From positions 1 through 11,495 of the forward strand of contig CADBQK010000255.1 in the NCBI GenBank assembly GCA_902796775.1: DNA of 11,495 nt, written 5' to 3'. Below are positions 1-6,149 of the stretch, piece by piece (the stretch's first letter is position 1; each line of letters opens with the position of its first letter). The notes under the pieces were generated by a model. That model saw only the letters and a list, made by a program, of their open reading frames with translations, ran no database searches and was not told the DNA's origin. The stretch is from an uncultured Lachnospiraceae bacterium. GTDB taxonomy: Bacteria; Bacillota_A; Clostridia; Lachnospirales; Lachnospiraceae. The translations under genes and the position numbers were made by a program.

Positions 1-3
1 GTT

Positions 4-49
4 AAGAAAAAGCCGGAGGGCAAATACACGAGGCACTTGTCTCCCGGCT
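4..49 (-). terminator. Intrinsic terminator after dapA
   Basis: On the minus strand a hairpin has AGCCGG (49-44) pairing with CCGGCT (16-11). The stem extends inward by AG/CT across one bulged G. A T-rich run (TTTTTCTT) follows directly. It lies about 28 nt past the dapA stop codon, in the right orientation to end the dapA transcript. This suggests that dapA is not co-transcribed with a gene beyond the window edge. Confidence 0.8.
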
Positions 50-76
50 GTTATCAGCGTGGTATAACTGACAGCT

Positions 77-967
77 CTATGCCAGCTTTAATCCATACTC
101 GATCATGGCTTTCTTAAGTGCATCCTCATGAGCGGCTGACATTTTGTTCAAAGGCAGGCGCAGGGGACCGACATCCCAGCCAAGAAGATTCATGGCAGTT
201 TTGACGGGTATGGGGTTGACTTCGTTAAACAGCTCCTGGATCAGAGGGAATGCCCTCAGCTGCAGGTCACGGCTTCCTTTTACATCACCTTCCAGAAATC
301 TGGCGACAATATCATGTGTATCCTGAGGGCAGATATTAGATAGTACAGAGATTACGCCGATCCCTCCAAGTGCCAGGTAAGGCAGAATCTGGTCATCATT
401 ACCGCAGTACATATCCAGGCATCCATCAGCCAGCTGCATGAGATGTGCTGCCTGGGAGATGTCACCGGCTGCCTCCTTTACTGCAACGATATTGTCACAG
501 GTCTTTGCCAGTGTGACAGCGGTTTCGGGCTGAATGTTTACTCCTGTCCGGCTCGGCACATTGTAAAGAATGATCGGAAGGGAGGTTTTTCTGGCGATTT
601 CGGTGTAGTGTTCGATCAGGCCGCTCTGCGTTGCCTTGTTATAGTAAGGCGTTACGATCAGGGCTGCATCCGCTCCGTCTTTTTCTGCTTTGACTGTCAG
701 ATCCACGGCCGTATAAGTCGCATTGGAGCCTGTGCCCGCTACAACCGGTACACGTCCTTTCGTAAAAGCAACTGCTGCACGGATACATTCACTGTGCTCT
801 TCCTCTGAAAGAGTCGAAGACTCGCCGGTCGTACCACAGATCACGATACAGTCTGTCCCGTTATCGATCTGGTAATCGATCAGTTTCTCCAGCTTATCAT
901 AATTGACGGATCCGTCCTCGTACATAGGTGTTACGATTGCTACTCCTGCTCCTGTAAAAATCGACAT
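77..967 (-). CDS. dapA: 4-hydroxy-tetrahydrodipicolinate synthase (DapA)
   Basis: The 296-residue product matches the usual length of DHDPS, the cytoplasmic TIM-barrel enzyme that condenses pyruvate with aspartate semialdehyde. This is the first committed step towards diaminopimelate and lysine. Visible family features are GTTGES around residues 45-50 (substrate-binding threonines), Tyr108 in TPYYN, the catalytic Tyr135 in YNVPSRTG with Arg140, and the Schiff-base Lys164 in AVKEA. The ATG at 967 is chosen because GGAGGG lies 7 nt upstream and the protein begins MSIFTGAGVAIVTP, as family members do. The reading frame stays open to 1171, but those 68 extra residues resemble no DapA N-terminus and overlap structured leader RNA. 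Regulation is by a lysine riboswitch and terminator upstream. A terminator follows the stop. Confidence 0.96.
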   Translation of the reverse strand: MSIFTGAGVAIVTPMYEDGSVNYDKLEKLIDYQIDNGTDCIVICGTTGESSTLSEEEHSECIRAAVAFTKGRVPVVAGTGSNATYTAVDLTVKAEKDGADAALIVTPYYNKATQSGLIEHYTEIARKTSLPIILYNVPSRTGVNIQPETAVTLAKTCDNIVAVKEAAGDISQAAHLMQLADGCLDMYCGNDDQILPYLALGGIGVISVLSNICPQDTHDIVARFLEGDVKGSRDLQLRAFPLIQELFNEVNPIPVKTAMNLLGWDVGPLRLPLNKMSAAHEDALKKAMIEYGLKLA

Positions 968-1194
968 TTTGTTTCCCTCCATAAACTCTGGCAGTTCACA
1001 TCCCAGCTCACCCAGGACTCTATACATCCATTTGCCGGGGCTGGCAGTTACTCGAGTAAGGAAGATAAATCTCCCTCCTCGATCCGGCTTCGACGCTCCA
1101 CATCTCACAGCAAAGCTGTTCGATGATGAGCGGCCGTCAGGAGCCATGGTCTGCAAGCAAGCTTGCACCATGGCTTCCGGCTCGTCGCCTTCAC
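968..1194 (-). other. Hairpin-rich dapA leader segment downstream of the riboswitch terminator
   Basis: These ~225 nt lie between the riboswitch terminator and the dapA ribosome binding site and would be transcribed only on read-through. Several hairpins can be seen. One is 1052-1082 (TCGAG/CTCGA, then AA/TC and GGAAGA/TCTCCC with a G-T pair, and one bulge). One centres on ACAGC-AAA-GCTGT at 1107-1119, with outer GCTC (1095-1098)/GAGC (1128-1131). One is 1142-1175, with perfect 9-bp arms AGCCATGGT/ACCATGGCT and an inner GCAAG/CTTGC. CGACG (1091-1095) can also pair with CGTCG (1183-1187), closing the last two into a branched fold. CTGGCAGTT occurs twice (988-996 and 1041-1049). I recognise no known riboswitch or T-box here. 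It could be a dispersed structured repeat or an extra regulatory element. Confidence 0.5.
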
Positions 1195-1221
1195 AAAAAA
1201 GCCGGCATAAACTGCCGGCTT
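1195..1221 (-). terminator. Riboswitch expression-platform terminator
   Basis: On the minus strand AAGCCGGCA (1221-1213) and TGCCGGCTT (1207-1199) form a perfect 9-bp stem with a 5-nt loop. A T run at 1200-1195 follows. It sits about 20 nt past the 3' strand of riboswitch helix P1 and ahead of dapA. That is the arrangement expected of a lysine riboswitch that ends transcription when lysine is bound. Confidence 0.9.
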
Positions 1222-1239
1222 ACGTATACATATCTATAC

Positions 1240-1453
1240 AAGCTCAAGCAGCACTCCATCATACCATCAATATGATGACAGTTATGCAGCTATTAACTGC
1301 ATACCCAGCAATACGGCTTCCGGTCGTCCGTAAAGCTTCGGCTCGCTGCCCTTTCCATGCCCCCTGTCAGGATATACGGCCCTGGGGCCGACCCTGTACC
1401 ATACCGGATATAAATGAACATGTACTGATACAGAAAGCGCCTCTACTTAACTT
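1240..1453 (-). promoter_or_regulatory. Lysine riboswitch (L box) controlling dapA
   Basis: Reading the minus strand, the conserved lysine-aptamer blocks occur in order: AGAGGCGC (1444-1437), an AGTA loop motif near 1425, GAAAGGGCAGC (1355-1345), GCCGAAGC (1342-1335), GCTGGG (1309-1304), ACTGTCA (1282-1276) and TGGAGTGCT (1258-1250). Helix P1 forms between 1453-1443 and 1251-1240, as 11 pairs with one bulged G. The ~214-nt length and block order match the L-box class as I know it from Bacillus lysC. The aptamer starts immediately downstream of a near-consensus promoter and is followed by an intrinsic terminator and then dapA. Lysine binding should favour termination and lower dapA expression. 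Confidence 0.93.
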
Positions 1454-1458
1454 ATGCT

Positions 1459-1487
1459 ATCCTATCACTACTAAAGTGACGTGTCAA
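1459..1487 (-). promoter_or_regulatory. Sigma-A promoter of the lysine riboswitch-dapA transcript
   Basis: On the minus strand a perfect -35 TTGACA (1487-1482) is separated by exactly 17 bp from a -10 TAGGAT (1464-1459). Transcription would start near 1452, right at the 5' strand of riboswitch helix P1. The agreement of promoter and RNA start makes this assignment strong. Confidence 0.87.
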
Positions 1488-1548
1488 CTGTTTTCTCAAT
1501 TTCGGGACTGTATACTCTCCCTGTCAGATCCGGCTAAAATGTATATGC

Positions 1549-2040
1549 TTAAGGCTGTTTGGTCACATCCAGACAGTAAATGTAATCCGCATATGGTACC
1601 AGATCCTGCGGCAGTGTAATGCCGGTCAGGATGAGCTCTGCACCCTCTCCCTCAAGATTGATCATGGAGATCAGGTCTTCGCATTTGATAATGCCCAGAT
1701 CGACCAGCCCAAGGACTTCATCCAGAATCAGCACATCACATTCCCCGATCTTCAGTACTTTTCTGGCAAAATTCAGACCATTCCGGATATTAATATCCTC
1801 CTCAAGCCTCTCCTCTTCTGAAAGCTCCTCATAATAGCAGTCATTTTTCTCGAAACGAAAGACCTTGATATCCGGTTCATACTTCTTCAGATAATCAAGC
1901 TTTCCGCTCATCCTTCCTTTGAGAAACTGGATGACAAATACACTTTTACCTTCACCGGCGCAAACCAGCGCCCTGCCCAGGGAAAGAGCTGATTTCCCTT
2001 TTCCTTCACCATAATAAACCTTTACTGTTCTATCATCCAT
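1549..2040 (-). CDS. cobO: CobO/BtuR-family corrinoid adenosyltransferase-like P-loop protein
   Basis: The 163-residue protein has an N-terminal P-loop of the CobA/CobO/BtuR type (YYGEGKGKSA, residues 9-18). It also has QFLKG at 38-42, the acidic LILDE motif at 104-108 and a C-terminal LTG segment. Family members transfer adenosyl from ATP to the cobalt of cobalamin or cobyrinate a,c-diamide. The ATG at 2040 is preferred over the one at 2055, since GGAGG lies 8 nt upstream of it and no ribosome binding site precedes the earlier ATG. The protein is divergent: the usual TGR becomes TGI, the terminal K-H-P becomes K-Q-P, and the familiar tryptophan-containing central segment is not seen. No other cobalamin gene lies nearby. 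It follows the SSB gene on the same strand with a gap of about 92 bp. Confidence 0.8.
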   Translation of the reverse strand: MDDRTVKVYYGEGKGKSALSLGRALVCAGEGKSVFVIQFLKGRMSGKLDYLKKYEPDIKVFRFEKNDCYYEELSEEERLEEDINIRNGLNFARKVLKIGECDVLILDEVLGLVDLGIIKCEDLISMINLEGEGAELILTGITLPQDLVPYADYIYCLDVTKQP

Positions 2041-2053
2041 AGCAGCTGCCTCC

Positions 2054-2087
2054 ATACTTGATTCCGGAATAACCGTCTATCAAGTAT
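2054..2087. promoter_or_regulatory. Nested inverted repeat at the start of the adenosyltransferase gene
   Basis: ATACTTGAT (2054-2062) and ATCAAGTAT (2079-2087) are perfect 9-bp inverted arms around a 16-bp spacer. A second palindrome, ATTCCGGAAT (2061-2070), overlaps the left arm and extends into the spacer. The block sits directly upstream of the GGAGG and chosen start codon. It could act as an operator or as a 5'-UTR hairpin close to the ribosome binding site. No known regulator motif is recognised. Confidence 0.4.
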
Positions 2088-2132
2088 ACTTCTTACCACA
2101 TCAGGATAAAACAGTCAAGACAAATGTATTTT

Positions 2133-2768
2133 TTACACGCTTACCTCAAGACGGCCGATGGAGATTTCATAAGCTGTCCGGAAAATATGGGAAGGACCGG
2201 CATTGGTAAGGATCTTCTTCCGGTACAGACGGCTCTGGATCCTTCCCCATATCCGCACATGCGTACCCAGCGGAAAATCCATTGCCCGGCGGGCATTGCT
2301 CCCCCAGCATATACAGGGAATATAATCCGAAGCATTGCGCCGGTTAACAGCCATCATCATCTCAGTAATCTCCCTGCCCAGAGGAGTACGCCGGTAGTAT
2401 GGTTTTGTACTCACATACCCGTCCAGGAAAACGCTGTTGACCGGGTTGATCTGTGCACCGGGCATCTCACAAGTCAGCATCTTTTTCACAAATACAGTCA
2501 AAATAAGCTTACTCTTCCCATCCCGGGACTGATTAAAAGAACGGTATTGTCCCTGCACCTCCAGATACATCCCCAGAAGGATCTCACTGACAGGCACTGT
2601 CTTTTCAGACACCATCAGCGGAATCCTGTCCGCAAAGCCGCTCTTACGGTTCACCATCAATTCAAACGTATAAAAATGCTCCCCGAAAACCATGTGACTG
2701 TATCTGACCGGCGAATGAACTATACCGGACAGGATGACCTGATTGAAATCGTTATTTCCAAGCGTCAT
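2133..2768 (-). CDS. ssb: Single-stranded DNA-binding protein, tandem OB-fold clostridial type
   Basis: The 211-residue protein appears to carry two OB folds. The first spans roughly residues 9-97 and includes GEHFYTFELMVNRKSG, IPLMVSE and a GQYRSFN strand. The second spans about 110-205, with the SSB-like strings TPLGREI (128-134), AVNR (140-143), SDYIPCICWGSNARRA (147-162) and a GRIQSR segment. SSB proteins coat exposed single strands during replication, recombination and repair. The short acidic C-terminal tip (usually ending in phenylalanine) of classical SSB is missing; this one ends RLEVSV. The start at 2768 is chosen because GGGAGG lies 5 nt upstream. The frame is open to 2897, but the added residues lack OB character. 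Spo0A-box-like repeats lie 80-150 bp upstream. Confidence 0.8.
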   Translation of the reverse strand: MTLGNNDFNQVILSGIVHSPVRYSHMVFGEHFYTFELMVNRKSGFADRIPLMVSEKTVPVSEILLGMYLEVQGQYRSFNQSRDGKSKLILTVFVKKMLTCEMPGAQINPVNSVFLDGYVSTKPYYRRTPLGREITEMMMAVNRRNASDYIPCICWGSNARRAMDFPLGTHVRIWGRIQSRLYRKKILTNAGPSHIFRTAYEISIGRLEVSV

Positions 2769-2848
2769 CATTCCCTCCCTGGATATAAAAATAGGAATAC
2801 AAGTTTCTCTCATCGTAGCACCATCCTGTCCTGAAGGAAATGATAGTT

Positions 2849-2916
2849 TGTCGATTGTTTCAGACATTATTCGACATAAAAAGCAGAGTCCCGACACTTT
2901 CCATTCAATTTCGACA
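2849..2916. promoter_or_regulatory. Array of four Spo0A-box-like sites at 20-bp spacing
   Basis: The 0A-box consensus is TGTCGAA (TTCGACA on the other strand). Exact copies occur on the minus strand at 2876-2870 and 2916-2910. A degenerate copy (CCCGACA on plus) is at 2890-2896. TGTCGAT is on the plus strand at 2849-2855. The central YCGA falls at 2851, 2871, 2891 and 2911, exactly 20 bp apart, so about two helical turns. The array lies in the divergent region between ssb and typA, 40-110 bp upstream of the typA -35. The match to Spo0A is from consensus only. Another regulator using CGACA half-sites is possible. Confidence 0.5.
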
Positions 2917-2956
2917 TTTCACACTGTTTTCGCTTATTTCCGGGAGCAAGACTTTC

Positions 2957-2985
2957 TTGCAAAGCGGGGACAGAATTGTTATGAT
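2957..2985 (+). promoter_or_regulatory. Sigma-A promoter of typA
   Basis: TTGCAA (2957-2962) and TATGAT (2980-2985) are separated by 17 bp. Transcription would start near 2992 and give a ~190-nt leader. A perfect TATAAT at 3010-3015 has no good -35 at a proper distance. It may be chance or an accessory -10. Confidence 0.7.
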
Positions 2986-2991
2986 ATACCT

Positions 2992-3181
2992 TGTGTTATT
3001 TTCAGGTATTATAATATTGAACTGCTATGTCAAAAGTTCATTCGTTATGAGGCTCTGCCGAAAGGGTGATTGGGAAACTGTATAACCTGACTCCATCTTT
3101 GGTGCAGTGCCTGCCGCTTAAACAGACATAGTTTCGCAGTCTCCTTTTTGAGAGTGCAGGAAGAAAGAAAGAAGAGATCTT
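2992..3181 (+). other. Structured 5' leader of typA
   Basis: The leader is unusually long for a translational GTPase gene. GAAACTGT (3074-3081) can pair with ATAGTTTC (3128-3135) over 8 bp with one G-T pair. A second hairpin places GCA-G-TCTC (3136-3143) against GAGA-G-TGC (3150-3157). Neither is followed by a terminator-like T run. The ribosome binding site is weak and purine-rich (AGAAGAG shortly before the ATG at 3182). AGGAAG at 3158-3163 is too far from the start. No known riboswitch class is recognised. Confidence 0.4.
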
Positions 3182-5023
3182 ATGAAAATCAGAAGAAATG
3201 ATATCCGGAATGTTGCAATCATTGCCCATGTTGACCATGGCAAGACGACTCTGGTGGATCAGCTGCTGCGCCAGAGCGGTGTATTCAGGCAGAACCAGGT
3301 CGTCCGTGAGAGAGTTATGGATTCGGGAGATATCGAACGTGAAAGAGGAATCACGATCCTTTCCAAAAATACGGCCATCTTTTATAAGGATACGAAGATC
3401 AACATTGTTGACACCCCGGGACATGCAGATTTCGGCGGCGAGGTAGAGCGTGTGCTTAAGATGGTCGACGGGGTTATCCTGGTTGTCGATGCATTTGAGG
3501 GGCCGATGCCCCAGACCCGCTTTGTCCTGCAGAAGGCACTTGCCCTGGATCTGGCTGTCATCGTGTGCGTGAATAAGATCGACCGGCCGGAAGCCAGGCC
3601 TGCAGAAGTGGTAGACGAAGTTCTTGAGCTATTGATCGATCTGGACGCCAGTGATGAACAGCTGGACTGCCCCTTCGTCTTTGCCTCTGCCAAAACAGGC
3701 GTCTGTTCGACGGATCCGGATGAATCCGGTACCGATATGGCTCCCCTCTTCGAGACGATCCTGGAGCATATTCCTGCACCGGAAGGTGATCCGGATATGG
3801 GGACTCAGGTCCTGATCAGCACCATCGATTATAACGAATATGTAGGCCGGATCGGTGTCGGCAAAGTGACCGGCGGCAAGATCTGTGTTGGCCAGGATGC
3901 CCTGATCTTAAACCATCACGATAGTGAGAAGCATGAAAAGGTCCGTATCAGTAAGCTCTATGAGTTTGACGGTCTGGACAAAGTGGATGTGAAGGAAGCC
4001 GGTATCGGCTCCATCGTGGCCATTTCCGGTATTGCGGATCTGCATATCGGCGATACGGTCTGCTCTCCGGAGGATCCGCAGTCCATCCCTTTCCAGAAGA
4101 TTTCCGAGCCGACTATTTCCATGAATTTCCTGGTTAATGACTCTCCGCTTGCCGGACTGGAGGGTAAATATGTGACCTCCCGCCACCTGCGTGCCCGGCT
4201 TTACCGTGAGCTGAACACAGATGTCAGTCTTCGTGTGGAGGATACGGACAGCATGGATTGCTTTAAAGTATCCGGACGCGGCGAACTGCATCTGTCCGTT
4301 CTGATCGAAAACATGCGCAGGGAAGGATATGAATTTGCTGTCAGCAAAGCACAGGTCATTTACAAAGAAGATGAAAACGGGAAAAAGCTTGAGCCAATGG
4401 AGCGCTGCTATGTAGATGTACCGGAAGAATACTCAGGTATCGTAATCGAAAAGCTCAGCTTCCGGAAAGGGGAGCTGCAGGGTATGTCAGTCTCCAAAAC
4501 CGGTAACGACTGCCGGCTGGAATTCCTCATTCCCTCCAGAGGCCTGATCGGCTACCGGGATGAGTTCCTGACAGATACCAAGGGCACCGGTGTTATGAAT
4601 ACACTGTTTGAAAGCTATGGCCCCTACAGAGGAGAGATCGCTTACCGCCAGACCGGCTCCCTGATCGCCTATGAGGCGGGCGAAAGTATTACCTACGGAT
4701 TGTTTAATGCTCAGGATCGCGGGACACTGTTTATCGGCCCCGGTGTACGGGTCTATCAGGGTATGGTCGTCGGCGAGAATCCGAAAGGCGGAGATATCGA
4801 GCTGAATGTCTGCAAACGCAAGCAGATGACAAATACCCGTGCCTCCGGTTCCGATGAAGCATTAAAGCTCGTCCCCCCGAAGCAGCTGAGCCTGGAACAG
4901 GCCCTGGACTTCATCGAGAATGACGAGCTTGTAGAAATTACACCGAAAAACTTCCGCATCCGCAAAAGGATCCTGGACTCCAAGATGCGCCTTCGTGCCG
5001 AACGCAGATCCTCATCTGTCTGA
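3182..5023 (+). CDS. typA: Translational GTPase TypA/BipA
   Basis: The 613-residue length is typical of BipA, a ribosome-associated GTPase of the EF-G family that acts in 50S assembly and stress or cold adaptation. All GTPase motifs are present: G1 AHVDHGKT (15-22), switch I RERGIT (53-58), G3 DTPGH (77-81), G4 NKID (131-134) and G5 SAK (169-171). The beta-barrel domain II and EF-G-like domains III and V follow, with [10 protein letters not shown] as a family hallmark. The BipA-specific C-terminal domain includes [33 protein letters not shown] and [10 protein letters not shown]. The start is set by [20 protein letters not shown], as in homologues. It is transcribed divergently from the SSB gene. 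It ends 11 bp before the stop of the convergent lactonase gene, with no obvious terminator between them. Confidence 0.97.
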   Translation: MKIRRNDIRNVAIIAHVDHGKTTLVDQLLRQSGVFRQNQVVRERVMDSGDIERERGITILSKNTAIFYKDTKINIVDTPGHADFGGEVERVLKMVDGVILVVDAFEGPMPQTRFVLQKALALDLAVIVCVNKIDRPEARPAEVVDEVLELLIDLDASDEQLDCPFVFASAKTGVCSTDPDESGTDMAPLFETILEHIPAPEGDPDMGTQVLISTIDYNEYVGRIGVGKVTGGKICVGQDALILNHHDSEKHEKVRISKLYEFDGLDKVDVKEAGIGSIVAISGIADLHIGDTVCSPEDPQSIPFQKISEPTISMNFLVNDSPLAGLEGKYVTSRHLRARLYRELNTDVSLRVEDTDSMDCFKVSGRGELHLSVLIENMRREGYEFAVSKAQVIYKEDENGKKLEPMERCYVDVPEEYSGIVIEKLSFRKGELQGMSVSKTGNDCRLEFLIPSRGLIGYRDEFLTDTKGTGVMNTLFESYGPYRGEIAYRQTGSLIAYEAGESITYGLFNAQDRGTLFIGPGVRVYQGMVVGENPKGGDIELNVCKRKQMTNTRASGSDEALKLVPPKQLSLEQALDFIENDELVEITPKNFRIRKRILDSKMRLRAERRSSSV

Positions 5024-5034
5024 TCAATGCCCTG

Positions 5035-6087
5035 TTAGCTGATCTTCAGGATTCTCAGGCAGGTCGGTGACGGGACAGAAAGCGGCTTTTTCTTCATCAT
5101 AAAGCATTTCTTTTCATGATCGATCTTAAATATTGTGAGACTGTTTCCTTCCTGGTTGACACTGGCAAACATCCTGCCGCCGGGAAGGATTTCAGTATCT
5201 CTGGGATATTCTCCGCTCACCGGCAGAATGCATAGCGTATCCATCGTCTGAGTCTCCACATCGATCGTATATACTGCCACAGAATTATTCCCGGAATTGG
5301 TTACCAGAAGGTTGCGTCCATCTGGACTTACCTTGGCATTGATCGTACTATTATTCCCCTCATAGTTTTCCGGCAATGTAGAAATACTCTGCAGCTTCGT
5401 AAAACTGCCATTCTCCGCATCATATGCAAACTTGACAACTTCATTTGTATACTCAAGCACCACATATGCATACTTCGCATCCGGCGAGAACACCAGATCA
5501 CGCGGCCCGGACTCCAGCTCACAGCGCACAATATCATGCAGAGCCAGTTTACCGGACACCGGGTCAAACTCATAAATGGAAACCTGGTCCATACCCAGAT
5601 CTGTTGCCATCATAAAACGATTATCCGGAGAAAACAATGCACAGCTGACATGAGAACGATAGTGACGGCTGCCGACACTGCCCAGGCCTTTCAAAAATAT
5701 CTCATCACAGACTTCTCCGACCAGCCCGTCTTCCCCGATCCGCAGGGAGGTAAGCTTCCCATCATGATAGCCGCCGCAGATCATGAAACGGTTTTCCCTG
5801 TCCACAGAAATATAGCTGGGACGAAGACCATTCACAGAAGACTTTCCCAGCAGCTTGAGTCCCCCATCTTCCTGCACTGCAAAAGAAGCAACTCCTTCAT
5901 CACATGCGGAATAAAGAAATTTCCCGTCTTCGGAGAGACACAGATAAGATGGATTATGGATATCAACAGCATCCCGCACCTGGAAAGCTGTATTATCCTC
6001 TATCAGATCAAGGATATAGATCCCCCTGCTGCTTCCTCTTGTATATGTTCCCACATAAGCAACATATTTTCCAGCTGTTTCGGACAT
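5035..6087 (-). CDS. 6-phosphogluconolactonase-family seven-bladed beta-propeller (lactonase)
   Basis: The 350-residue protein has the length and repeats of the YbhE/COG2706 lactonase family. It begins YVAYVGTYTRG and has recurring blade motifs of the form S-P-D-x-(R/K) near FSPDNRFM, FSPDAKYAYVV and VSPDGRNLLVTNSG. Conserved family strings include SHVSCALFSPD, ATDLGMDQVSIYEFDP and GPRDLVFSPD. Some members hydrolyse 6-phosphogluconolactone in the pentose phosphate pathway, but the family also includes other lactonases and muconate-cycle relatives, so the substrate is uncertain. No signal peptide is seen, so it should be cytoplasmic. The ATG at 6087 is chosen for its GAGGAGG 6 nt upstream. The longer open frame runs into traX. 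It is the second gene after traX, 62 bp downstream, and probably in the same operon. Confidence 0.85.
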   Translation of the reverse strand: MSETAGKYVAYVGTYTRGSSRGIYILDLIEDNTAFQVRDAVDIHNPSYLCLSEDGKFLYSACDEGVASFAVQEDGGLKLLGKSSVNGLRPSYISVDRENRFMICGGYHDGKLTSLRIGEDGLVGEVCDEIFLKGLGSVGSRHYRSHVSCALFSPDNRFMMATDLGMDQVSIYEFDPVSGKLALHDIVRCELESGPRDLVFSPDAKYAYVVLEYTNEVVKFAYDAENGSFTKLQSISTLPENYEGNNSTINAKVSPDGRNLLVTNSGNNSVAVYTIDVETQTMDTLCILPVSGEYPRDTEILPGGRMFASVNQEGNSLTIFKIDHEKKCFMMKKKPLSVPSPTCLRILKIS

Positions 6088-6149
6088 GTTATTCCTCCTC
6101 TTCTCCATTGACATGGACCTGATCGTTCTCAGAACAGTAAATTCGGTGT

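Noticed and set aside
968..1171. In-frame extension giving a 364-residue DapA
   Set aside because: The extra 68 residues have no DapA character, the sequence is hairpin-rich leader RNA, and a strong GGAGGG sits 7 nt before the ATG at 967.
1142..1175. Second intrinsic terminator in the dapA leader
   Set aside because: The 9-bp stem is strong but no T run follows it on the minus strand.
968..1230. T-box leader upstream of dapA
   Set aside because: The conserved T-box antiterminator sequence (AGGGTGG-type) is absent, and the upstream element is clearly a lysine aptamer.
903..1619. Plus-strand open frame of 238 codons
   Set aside because: It runs antisense through dapA's 5' end, the leader, the lysine riboswitch and the promoter. 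Its composition is not protein-like and it has no ribosome binding site.
2124..2834. Plus-strand open frame of 236 codons opposite the SSB gene
   Set aside because: It is a shadow of the SSB-like coding sequence on the other strand. The minus-strand product has clear OB-fold motifs and this one does not.
5536..6111. Plus-strand open frame of 191 codons opposite the lactonase
   Set aside because: It is antisense to a well-supported beta-propeller gene and has no recognisable domain.
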